From: VSJD01 sp964617825
GTDB lineage: Bacteria > Verrucomicrobiota > Kiritimatiellia > JAAZAB01
Length of the DNA: 64,000 bases
Reading direction: 5' to 3'
Assembly (NCBI GenBank): GCA_964617825.1
Contig: CAZTWL010000011.1
Span: 1 to 64,000 of the forward strand
The stretch's first letter is position 1. The number at the start of each line of letters is the position of its first letter. Made by a program: the position numbers and the translations under genes. The notes under the pieces were generated by a model. That model saw only the letters and a program-made list of their open reading frames with translations, made no database searches and was not told the origin of the DNA. Below are positions 53,822 to 60,905 of this stretch, in pieces.

Positions 53822-55310
53822 GCCCTCACTTGTCTTCAAGTACGGGCAGTCATTGGAAGATCCTCGGGATGGGCTGTCTATGTTCGGCCCACTAGATCAG
53901 GGAAAACCCCATGGTATCAGGGCTGGTTTCATTGGTACCAAGAGCGGTTTAGACAAATTCAAACGCTGGATCGGTAAGATTCAGTCCGTCATTTCAAATT
54001 CGCCACCACGCCGCAAACGTCCACCATTTCCTGGGTTCAGTGCAGCTTTCGGAATTCCGTGGGAACCTCGCCCCCTTGTGGAAATCATCGTTGACGAACG
54101 TGCTCTACATGATACTGTTCGATTAGATGATAAGCACCTCCGTGTCTACAGAACCGTTGACTTATACTCAAGCCGCATTGTCGAGGCGCTTCGCGGTGAA
54201 GAGGACAAGCCCGACATCTGGTTTGTCGTTGTGCCTGATGATGTGTATCGGTATTGCCGTCCGAAATCCTATGTGGAGACGGAAGAGAGAATTTCCACTG
54301 TCGGCGGTATGGATGCCAGGGATGCCCGCCGCGCAATCACATCCCCGTTTCTTTTTTCCGCCTATAATGAGAATGCCAAGCCCTATCAGTTCGACTTGGA
54401 TTTTCACAACCAACTCAAAGCGCGTCTTCTCGAATCACAATCTCTCACACAGATAATCCGTGAAAGCACAATTGCTCACATGGATTTTCTCAAGCCAAAT
54501 GGGACGCCGATCAGAGACCTTGATATTTTGCAGTCTGAAATTGCATGGAATATCAGCTCTGCCGTTTTCTACAAGGCAGGCGGTCGACCTTGGAAGTTAG
54601 GCGGGGTACGTGACGGCGTCTGCTATATTGGTCTAGTATTTAAGCGAGTAGAAAAGGATGCCGATCCATGTTCTGCATGTTGTGCCGCACAGATGTTTCT
54701 CGATTCTGGCGACGGTGTCGTTTTTAAGGGTGATATCGGTCCTTGGTATACACCGCGTCGGGGGGATTTTCATCTAAAGGAAGATGCCGCAAAGTCGCTT
54801 GTCAAGATCGCCGTCGAGGCATACAAGAGCAAAAATGACGGCAAGCCGCCTTGTGAGCTTTTTATACATGGAAAGACTTGGTTCAATGATGAGGAATGGA
54901 AAGGATTCTCTTCTGCAGTTGATCAGACCACTACGCTCGTTGGCGTCCGAATAGTGAGCGGTGATGATCTCCGCCTATTCAGTAGACAGGAACAACCGAT
55001 CTTACGAGGTCTTGCGTACATCAAAACCAACCGAAGTGCCTACTTGTGGACAAAAGGTTTTGTCCCGCGTCTTCAAACGTATCCGGGAATGGAAGTTCCT
55101 AGGCCACTTGAGATTGATGTTTGTCGCGGGCATGTTGAAATTGAAACAGTGTTACGCGATATACTTGGACTTACTAAACTCAACTACAATTCATGCCGGT
55201 TTGCAGACGGCATCCCGGTCACACTACGATTTGCTGATGCTATAGGCGAAATACTTACATGTGGACCGATCAAGGGTGTCCCACCGCTAAGATTCAGCCA
55301 CTATATCTAA
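53796..55310 (+). CDS. Short prokaryotic Argonaute (MID-PIWI) of a SPARTA system
   Basis: A 504-aa MID-PIWI protein, the size of short pAgos (no N or PAZ domain). SEIAWNISSAVFYKAGGRPW and VCYIGLVFKRVEKDADPCSA mark the PIWI start; the first catalytic Asp of slicing Argonautes is replaced (IGLVFKR, near 278). CELFIHGKTWFNDEEWKGF (near 356) is typical of catalytically dead short pAgos. It should bind small guide RNA and target DNA and activate the TIR partner rather than cleave. AGGAGG nine bases before ATG 53796 decides the start. The partner gene upstream overlaps it, so both are co-expressed. Confidence 0.93.
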   Translation: MNKLIRFAEPSLVFKYGQSLEDPRDGLSMFGPLDQGKPHGIRAGFIGTKSGLDKFKRWIGKIQSVISNSPPRRKRPPFPGFSAAFGIPWEPRPLVEIIVDERALHDTVRLDDKHLRVYRTVDLYSSRIVEALRGEEDKPDIWFVVVPDDVYRYCRPKSYVETEERISTVGGMDARDARRAITSPFLFSAYNENAKPYQFDLDFHNQLKARLLESQSLTQIIRESTIAHMDFLKPNGTPIRDLDILQSEIAWNISSAVFYKAGGRPWKLGGVRDGVCYIGLVFKRVEKDADPCSACCAAQMFLDSGDGVVFKGDIGPWYTPRRGDFHLKEDAAKSLVKIAVEAYKSKNDGKPPCELFIHGKTWFNDEEWKGFSSAVDQTTTLVGVRIVSGDDLRLFSRQEQPILRGLAYIKTNRSAYLWTKGFVPRLQTYPGMEVPRPLEIDVCRGHVEIETVLRDILGLTKLNYNSCRFADGIPVTLRFADAIGEILTCGPIKGVPPLRFSHYI

Positions 55311-55352
55311 AAATATGGTCCTTTACTCTAAAGCCTGAAGGACCGCATTTCT

Positions 55353-55623
55353 ATGAGTATATTTCTGCGTCGAGAACAAGATCGAGGACATCCGGAATTA
55401 AGTTGGTTTAACTTCGACCTTCGTAGGTTATTAGATCGGACAAAGAACACGTTTTCTTCCTTGGTTTCAACACCAGTCGAGGTGTGTGTGCAAAGCCAGC
55501 CGACTCTGGCCTGCATCCGGACCGGTGATGCACCGGTCTCAATCCATCTGCATTCGGTATTGAACCACCCGACAACTCCTGAGCGAGTTGTGGCGTTCAT
55601 TTTATGTCATGAGTTGTTACACC
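55353..55623 (+). pseudogene. Small zinc metallopeptidase gene, 5' part (interrupted by insertion)
   Basis: The frame encodes MSIFLRREQDRGHPELSWFN onward to FILCHELLH, a HExxH zinc-binding motif, and is then broken by a mobile element at 55624. Joined to 58676-58956 after removing one copy of the 8-bp target duplication, it reads 183 codons without a stop. The motif pattern (HELLH then a later His before PPEFW) resembles small gluzincin-like peptidases of the SprT/YgjP/M48 type. It starts 42 bp after the Argonaute gene, so it may once have been an accessory of SPARTA. The truncated product would end shortly into the element. Confidence 0.8.
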
Positions 55624-55865
55624 GTAAGCGTCCGATCAAGCACCCCCTTTTGCCAATAGGTGGGGCATGGTAAACTGCCAAGGGCGTTAGCTTCCCGCGC
55701 CGCCGTGCGGCACCAGGTGCTGAATGTGGTCGGATGAATGCCACGCCGGGCGCAATACTCCGCCTGGGTTAATCCTGATAACCTCCATCCCCGAACCAGT
55801 TCCTGCCGTTGCGCCGCCGTATGCTGCACACGACTCCGTCTGTCTGCCCGATGTTTTGTTTTCAT
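55617..55865 (-). CDS. Truncated IS66 TnpA-like helix-turn-helix ORF
   Basis: An 82-aa frame. HTAAQRQELVRGWRLSGLTQ and EYCARRGIHPTTFSTWCR match the helix-turn-helix of IS66-type TnpA accessory proteins. The last 20 residues are encoded by the inner flank and the inverted repeat of the element, and the stop lies in the target duplication, so the C-terminus is artificial: an internal deletion removed the rest of tnpA plus tnpB and tnpC. The gene begins about 60 bases inside the opposite inverted repeat once the IS21 element is removed. Probably not functional. Confidence 0.6.
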   Translation of the reverse strand: MKTKHRADRRSRVQHTAAQRQELVRGWRLSGLTQAEYCARRGIHPTTFSTWCRTAAREANALGSLPCPTYWQKGVLDRTLTV

Positions 55866-55912
55866 GCCGCCGATTTAGCACTAATCGACGGCCTTGTGCG
55901 TATTTCGGGGCA

Positions 55913-55990
55913 AAGTTACCAGGCAATTCGGAAATAAGTTACCAGTGAATTCGGAGCAAAGTTACCAGACGTTTCGGAAATAAGTTACCA
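55913..55990 (+). repeat. Four AAGTTACCA repeats at 23-bp spacing (IS21 left end)
   Basis: Copies at 55913, 55936, 55959 and 55982, exactly 23 bp apart. Two diverged inverted copies, also 23 bp apart, lie at the right end (58589, 58612). Multiple end repeats are the presumed IstA binding sites in IS21 elements. Confidence 0.85.
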
Positions 55991-56094
55991 CAAAAAGCGC
56001 AAGAGCGAAACAGGTGGTAACAATGACCGAAACGTATTGATGCGACGCTGGATACGGTGAAAATCCGCCTCTTTTCAACCGAAAGGAGGACAGG

Positions 56095-57672
56095 ATGGCA
56101 AGGAAACCGGTATCCATGCGTAAAGCGAAAGAAATTCTGCGACTTAAACACGAACAAGGGCTGACGAACCGCCAGATCGGCGCTTGTTTAAATCTCTCCC
56201 ACGTGAGTGTGGGTAAGTATCTGCGGCGTGCCGCCACGGCCGGGCTGGGGTGGCCTTTGCCGGAGAACGTAAGAGAAGATGCTATCGACGTGTTACTTCT
56301 GGCAGGACCGTCGACATCCAAGCAGACTCAGCGCCCGCTACCGGATGCGACACAAATCCACCGGGAGTTGCAAGGCAAGCATGTTACGTTGCGGCTATTG
56401 TGGGAAGAATATCGCCGCGAACATGCGGACGGATACGGCTACACGCAATACTGCGAGCATTACCGTCGGTTCCGCGATCAGCTGGAGCCCCGCCTGAGAC
56501 AGACCTACAAGGCAGGCGAAAAACTCTTTGTAGATTGGGCCGGCGACACGATTCCGATTACCGATGCCCAAACCGGGCAAACCAATCCGGCCTCTCTGTT
56601 CGTCGCGGTAATGGGCGCCAGCGACTACATCTTCGCCACCGCGTTCGAGAGCCGTCAGCAGGCATTCTGGATCGAGGCGCACATTCAGGCTTGGGAGTTT
56701 TTTGGCGGGGCAACGGAAATCACCGTACCGGATAATGAGAAGACCGGGGTGGATCGGGCCTGTCGATATGAGCCGGACCTGAACAGGTGTTATGCCGAAT
56801 TGGCCGCCCATTACGGGACGGTGGTGATTCCCGCCCGACCTAACGATCCCCGCGGCAAAGCCAAAGTTGAGAATGCGGTGCTGCATGCTGAGCGACGCAT
56901 TATGGCCGTGCTCCGCAATATGACGTTTTTCAGCCTAGGCGAACTGAACGCCGCCGTCCGTAACGCTTTGCGAGATATCAACGAGCGGCCATTCCAAAAG
57001 TTGCCGGGCAGCCGGTGGGAGCATTTCGATCAGGTGGATCGGCCGGTGTTGCGCCCGCTGCCGTCCACGCGTTATGAAACAGCCCGCTGGCAACACGCCA
57101 AGGTCAACATCGATTATCATATCCAAGTAGACTGGCACTTCTACAGCGTACCATACCGCCTGGTCAACCAAGCGGTGGAGGTCCGCCTGACAGCGCGTAC
57201 CGTGGAGGTGTTTCACCGTGAACGGCGCGTTGCTCTGCATCCGCGAAGTTACGAGCGGGGCAAAGCCACAACCGATCCCGCCCATCGTCCTTTGTCGCAT
57301 CAACGGCATCTCGACTGGACACCCGGCCGAATCATCCATTGGGCCGAAACGGATGTGGGGGCATCGGCAGCCCAGGTCATAACCCACATCATGGAACACT
57401 GGCCACACCCGGAGATGGGGTATCGCTCCAGCTTGGGCGTGATGAACTTGGCGCGTCTATACGGCAAAGAGCGGTTGGAGCAAGCCTGTCGGCGGGCATT
57501 ACAGGTGGACGCGTGCAGTTATCGGTGTATCAAGTCCATGCTGAAAACCGGGCTTGATGCTCAGCCGATTCCGGCTGGTCCGCCGATTGCCAAACCGGTT
57601 GTGCATGTCAATCTTCGCGGCGCAACGTATTATCAAAATAATCAACAACCTAATGAGGAGGGCCGATGCTGA
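56095..57672 (+). CDS. istA: IS21-family transposase IstA
   Basis: A 525-aa transposase. The N-terminal helix-turn-helix (ILRLKHEQGLTNRQIGACLN; VGKYLRRA) is followed by a DDE integrase core: KLFVDWAGDTIPI (first Asp), VPDNEKTGVD (second Asp) and RPNDPRGKAKVENAVLHAER (Glu). A C-terminal region binds partner and DNA. AAAGGAGGA precedes ATG 56095. It overlaps istB by a few bases, the usual IS21 layout. The gene looks intact, so the element may be active. Confidence 0.95.
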   Translation: MARKPVSMRKAKEILRLKHEQGLTNRQIGACLNLSHVSVGKYLRRAATAGLGWPLPENVREDAIDVLLLAGPSTSKQTQRPLPDATQIHRELQGKHVTLRLLWEEYRREHADGYGYTQYCEHYRRFRDQLEPRLRQTYKAGEKLFVDWAGDTIPITDAQTGQTNPASLFVAVMGASDYIFATAFESRQQAFWIEAHIQAWEFFGGATEITVPDNEKTGVDRACRYEPDLNRCYAELAAHYGTVVIPARPNDPRGKAKVENAVLHAERRIMAVLRNMTFFSLGELNAAVRNALRDINERPFQKLPGSRWEHFDQVDRPVLRPLPSTRYETARWQHAKVNIDYHIQVDWHFYSVPYRLVNQAVEVRLTARTVEVFHRERRVALHPRSYERGKATTDPAHRPLSHQRHLDWTPGRIIHWAETDVGASAAQVITHIMEHWPHPEMGYRSSLGVMNLARLYGKERLEQACRRALQVDACSYRCIKSMLKTGLDAQPIPAGPPIAKPVVHVNLRGATYYQNNQQPNEEGRC

Positions 57673-58403
57673 ACGAACCCACACGACAAAAACTCTTAGC
57701 GATGAAACTCAACGGCATGGCCGAGGCCTACGAGGAACAATGCACCCAAGCGCGCATGGCGGAGTTGAGCTTCGAGGAGCGTTTCGCCATGCTGATCGAG
57801 CGGCAATGGATATGGAAGGAAAATCGATCCCTGGCGGCCCGTCTGACCTATGCCCAACTCAAGGAGCCGGCCTGTGTGGAAGACCTTGATTTCCGCGAAT
57901 CCCGCGGGTTGAAGCGCGCCGTGATCGATCAGCTTCGCTCCTGCGACTGGATCCGCTACCATCAGGCCGTTATCGTGACCGGACCAACCGGCACGGGCAA
58001 GACTTACCTTGCCTGTGCCTTGGCCCACTTGGCGTGTCGCGAAGGCTACCGGGCCGTGTACTTCTATGGCCCGAAGTTGTTCCGCGAACTGGCCATCGCT
58101 CAAGTTGACGGAAGCTTGCCAAAGCTGTTCAAGAAGATCGCAAAGGCTCAATTGCTGGTCGTTGATGACTGGGGGTTGAGCAAGTTGGACGATCAGCGTT
58201 ACCGGGACATCCTGGAAATACTCGATGACCGCCAAGGCGTCGGCGCAACTTTGATCACCAGTCAGTTCCCGGTTGATCACTGGCACGAGACCATCCCGGA
58301 CCCCACCGTGGCCGATGCCATCCTCGACCGGCTCATTCACGGATCGCACCGGATCGAACTCAAAGGTGAATCCATGCGTAAACGCAAACGCAAGGATACC
58401 TGA
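57666..58403 (+). CDS. istB: IS21-family helper ATPase IstB
   Basis: A 245-aa AAA+ ATPase related to DnaC. Walker A VTGPTGTGKTYLACALAH is near residue 105, Walker B LLVVDDWG near 163, and TSQFPVDHWHETIPDPTVAD with DRLIHGSHRIEL is the typical IstB C-terminus. IstB selects target DNA and activates IstA. The start overlaps the istA stop by 7 bp. Intact. Confidence 0.96.
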   Translation: MLNEPTRQKLLAMKLNGMAEAYEEQCTQARMAELSFEERFAMLIERQWIWKENRSLAARLTYAQLKEPACVEDLDFRESRGLKRAVIDQLRSCDWIRYHQAVIVTGPTGTGKTYLACALAHLACREGYRAVYFYGPKLFRELAIAQVDGSLPKLFKKIAKAQLLVVDDWGLSKLDDQRYRDILEILDDRQGVGATLITSQFPVDHWHETIPDPTVADAILDRLIHGSHRIELKGESMRKRKRKDT

Positions 58404-58675
58404 ACTCGGCACCCCTCCCGCAGCGGGAGGCTCCACAGCGCACAATATTTACGAATGCAGGAAGAAGGAGAAAACAAAGAGCGTCGTCCCCAAGGCGGGA
58501 CTCCGACAGCTCAAAGGCACACTGTGGCTTGACTCAAAGTTACCACGGTTATATCTTAAAAACACCAGCGTCGCTACGCTCCGATCTCTGGTAAGAAATT
58601 ACCGAAACGCATGGTCACTTTCACCGAAATACGCCCTTGCATAGGAGGTGCTTGATCGGACGCTTACGTTACACC

Positions 58676-58956
58676 TCATAATTCCGCCACGTGAGGTGTC
58701 GGGCAAATGTTCGGCACACCCTCCCGAGTTTTGGGATGCTGAGCAGGATATGCTCCCGGACAGATCGCTTGCTTATGGCTGGTTGATTATTGTGCTCGGT
58801 CTCTGCCTCAAGAGGGACAAAGAGCAGGAATGCACATTCGTTAAGACGAATTGGAAAAAACGGATGAAGGGGAACAGGCCGACGCTGGATCAAATTGAAG
58901 CGATCCGCGATTGCAGTAAATCAGTAGCGCAAGACAAGGAAGAACTGTTGCTATAG
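58676..58956 (+). pseudogene. Small zinc metallopeptidase gene, 3' part
   Basis: Continues the frame broken at 55623: after HELLH it reads LIIPPREVSGKCSAHPPEFWD, giving the third zinc-ligand region (H before PPEFW), then a hydrophobic strand (YGWLIIVLGLCL) and a Lys/Asp-rich helical tail ending in TAG at 58954-58956. The exact restoration of frame across both insertion sequences and one target-site copy is strong evidence that the two parts were one gene. On its own it could start only from codons supplied by the element end. Confidence 0.8.
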
Positions 58957-59304
58957 CGTTGAACATGGTGGGCGAGTAACAAGACTCGCGCGCTTATCCC
59001 ACTGCGTTTCCTGCCAGCCGCTGATATGGCCATTATCGCCGCAGGCGGGACATTGCCAGACGATGGTGTTAGGATCATCCTCAGCATAGCCGGCGACGAT
59101 GGGGGCAACGCATCTCACCCGGCCGGGGCGGCGCCGACATTGAATCGCGGTAACCCAATCCTCCTCATTCCTGGGTCGTGCGGTGACGGCTTCCACAATC
59201 GAGCCGAAATATTCGGCGAGACTACGTGCTGGTCCGGGCTTCCGAATCAAAACCCCATTGTCGTCCAGACTATGGATCATGTTGGTGACCCACGTATTTC
59301 CCAT
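58951..59304 (-). CDS. Small zinc-ribbon protein, unknown function
   Basis: A 117-aa protein. The N-terminal part (TWVTNMIHSLDDNGVL, ARSLAEYFGSIVEAVT) looks helical; the C-terminus has a half zinc ribbon, IVWQCPACGDNGHISGWQET, a motif I have seen in small proteins of integrons and islands. AAAGGAAA before ATG 59304 supports the start. It follows the Schlafen-like gene after 12 bp and probably belongs to the same operon. Its 3' end overlaps the end of the peptidase remnant by a few bases (convergent). Confidence 0.65.
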   Translation of the reverse strand: MGNTWVTNMIHSLDDNGVLIRKPGPARSLAEYFGSIVEAVTARPRNEEDWVTAIQCRRRPGRVRCVAPIVAGYAEDDPNTIVWQCPACGDNGHISGWQETQWDKRASLVTRPPCSTL

Positions 59305-59316
59305 GATTTTCCTTTG

Positions 59317-60900
59317 TCAGGGATTCAGTAGTTCAGGTTTTTTGTTCATGATCTTCCCGCCGGCCTTCGTAATGACTGCTCTGCCCTTGGCGGTTAGTTT
59401 GTATTTTTGCAGGCGACTGTTAGGCTTGTCAGGAATGGTCATGTCGATAAGTCCGCCGGCAAGTGCCGGATCAACATAGTGCTCACGGATATGCGTGCGA
59501 TCCCGTAAGCCGAAATGTTTCCGGATCTCGGCATTCCCCATATCTCCGCTGATTGCCAGCAGTTCCAGCAACCGGGCGACTGGTGGGGCGACTGGTGGGG
59601 TGACTGGTGGGGTGACTTGGGGGGTATTGTTGGCCATGGCCTGCGCGGCCTTGGCTTTTGGATGGATTGGGAAGGTAGCGGCGAAATAAGTCCGGTCCGA
59701 GTCGGTCTCGAACTTCGGGCGCGGGGATTTATTGTGACGGATAGCCTGCATGATCTTCGGAATCCCGGTGCCACGGCCTTCCGTGAGGCTAAGTTCCTTG
59801 AGAAACTCTCCGATGCGGCGGTTCCGATAGCGCCGGGACATAAAGCGATCCTTCTTCAGGTCGGCTATGCGGATCGATCGGTCGGGACCGGGCTGACTGC
59901 TGATGATGACGCGGTCGGGAAGGATGCGAACCTCTATCGGCTCGCGAATGTCGTAGCCCCGGTGATACACCGCATTCGCCAGCGCTTCCTCGATGGCCTC
60001 ATAGGGATAGTTGAAGAAACGCTCCGCTTCCGGCCGGTCCGCATGCTTGATGACGGTCTCGACAATCAGCGATGAACGAATATAAGCCAGGGCGTCGCGC
60101 ACCATTCGGTGAATTGGTCCCTTGAATATTTTTTCCGAGAACCGGTCCGCACCGGGGCCCTCGGGAAAGTTGACCACATCGATCTGGGTATATGGAAAAA
60201 ACTTGTCGGGACGTTCATTGAACAGGAGTAGTCCTACATTCAGGGGCCGCAGAAATTCTTCAGGGCCAGCCACGATGTTCATCTGGCGGCAAAGTTGCGT
60301 GAAATCTATGCGGGCGGAGTCGGGATAGAGACCGCTGCCGACTTCCTTGAGGAAATCCCGGATTAAACCGAGATTGAGATCTTCGAGGGAGGCGTCGTGG
60401 CGGATACGGTCATCGAACGGCACCGTGGCCGCAAGTGAAAGCAGTTCTTTCTCGCTCTGGTTACGGGCTTGAACGGTGGACGACCCTTTCCGTATAAAGT
60501 AGGCGTACTCCCGACAGTCTTTCGCCAGGGAGACCGGCGCCTTGTAAGGACGAGTCTGACCGCCCGGCGCCCAGAGAATCAGAATATGACGGTCCTTGAC
60601 GATCTGGGGCGCAACGATGGGATGATATTCCGGCTGGATGCGGTAACCGAGGTTGATGATTTCCTTTTGGATTTTATCGAGCGAGTTCGGCGGCAGGCCC
60701 CTGGGCGGAAGCACGGCCCGGCCATTGCGACTCTCCACGCCGACGATAATATACCCGCCACCCAGGTTGTGGAAATCATTGGCAAACGCGCAGAGGGTGT
60801 GCATGACCTTCAGCGGGTTCCAGCCGGTCTTGAACTCCAGGCGTTCCGATTCCACGCGTCCGCTTGTCAGGAGGTAATCGATTTTGAACGGTAGTTGCAT
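59317..60900 (-). CDS. Schlafen/AlbA_2-domain ATP-binding protein
   Basis: A 527-aa protein. The N-terminal AlbA_2 (Schlafen-type) domain has ESERLEFKTGWNPLKVMHTL and FANDFHNLGGGYIIVGVES. The middle contains an HATPase_c_4-like region with YPYEAIEEALANAVYHRGYD and GRGTGIPKIMQAI. A Pro/Val/Thr/Ala spacer precedes a C-terminal winged helix (FGLRDRTHIREHYVDPALAG; AKGRAVITKAGG). Such proteins are predicted transcriptional regulators or defence ATPases; some Schlafen relatives are RNA nucleases. It lies 5 bp after the TPR gene and 12 bp before the zinc-ribbon gene: a three-gene unit. Confidence 0.88.
   Translation of the reverse strand: MQLPFKIDYLLTSGRVESERLEFKTGWNPLKVMHTLCAFANDFHNLGGGYIIVGVESRNGRAVLPPRGLPPNSLDKIQKEIINLGYRIQPEYHPIVAPQIVKDRHILILWAPGGQTRPYKAPVSLAKDCREYAYFIRKGSSTVQARNQSEKELLSLAATVPFDDRIRHDASLEDLNLGLIRDFLKEVGSGLYPDSARIDFTQLCRQMNIVAGPEEFLRPLNVGLLLFNERPDKFFPYTQIDVVNFPEGPGADRFSEKIFKGPIHRMVRDALAYIRSSLIVETVIKHADRPEAERFFNYPYEAIEEALANAVYHRGYDIREPIEVRILPDRVIISSQPGPDRSIRIADLKKDRFMSRRYRNRRIGEFLKELSLTEGRGTGIPKIMQAIRHNKSPRPKFETDSDRTYFAATFPIHPKAKAAQAMANNTPQVTPPVTPPVAPPVARLLELLAISGDMGNAEIRKHFGLRDRTHIREHYVDPALAGGLIDMTIPDKPNSRLQKYKLTAKGRAVITKAGGKIMNKKPELLNP
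59581..59616 (-). repeat. 12-bp tandem repeat encoding Pro-Pro-Val-Thr/Ala
   Basis: Three units (TGGTGGGGYGAC on the plus strand) with degenerate flanking copies lie in the Schlafen-like gene. Each encodes four residues, giving a PPVTPPVAPPVA linker between ATPase and winged-helix domains. Unit changes would be in frame. Confidence 0.8.
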
Positions 60901-60905
60901 GAGGT

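Larger units (their letters stand above)
55897..58634 (+). mobile_element. IS21-family insertion sequence (istA-istB)
   Basis: About 2.74 kb with istA and istB in the IS21 arrangement. Terminal inverted repeats contain GCGTATTTCGG (55898-55908 and inverted 58624-58634), with AAGTTACCA-type repeats inside both ends. CCTTG flanks it on both sides (55892-55896, 58635-58639), a plausible 5-bp target duplication. Exact ends are uncertain by one or two bases. It is inserted about 30 bp inside one end of the IS66-like element. Confidence 0.85.
55624..58667. mobile_element. Internally deleted IS66-like element, host of an IS21 insertion
   Basis: Perfect 21-bp terminal inverted repeats start GTAAGCGTCCGATC (55624 and, inverted, ending 58667), extending further with mismatches. 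They are flanked by 8-bp direct repeats GTTACACC (55616-55623, 58668-58675). GTAA ends and 8-bp target duplications are typical of IS66. Without the inner IS21 the element would be only about 300 bp, carrying part of a tnpA. It interrupts a metallopeptidase gene whose frame is restored exactly on removal. Confidence 0.85.

Noticed and set aside
53796..55310. Slicing long Argonaute
   Set aside because: The protein is 504 aa, lacks N and PAZ domains and has lost the first catalytic Asp.
55913..55990. Iterons of a replication origin or a short CRISPR
   Set aside because: The 23-bp-spaced AAGTTACCA copies sit just inside an IS21 end and are mirrored at the other end.
55624..58667. Single 3-kb IS21 element bounded by the outer inverted repeats
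   Set aside because: IS21-type ends with IstA repeats lie further in; the outer GTAA ends with an 8-bp duplication fit IS66 and border a separate tnpA fragment.
58648..58956. Independent gene starting inside the element end at 58648
   Set aside because: Its first codons come from the inverted repeat; the rest continues the broken peptidase frame.
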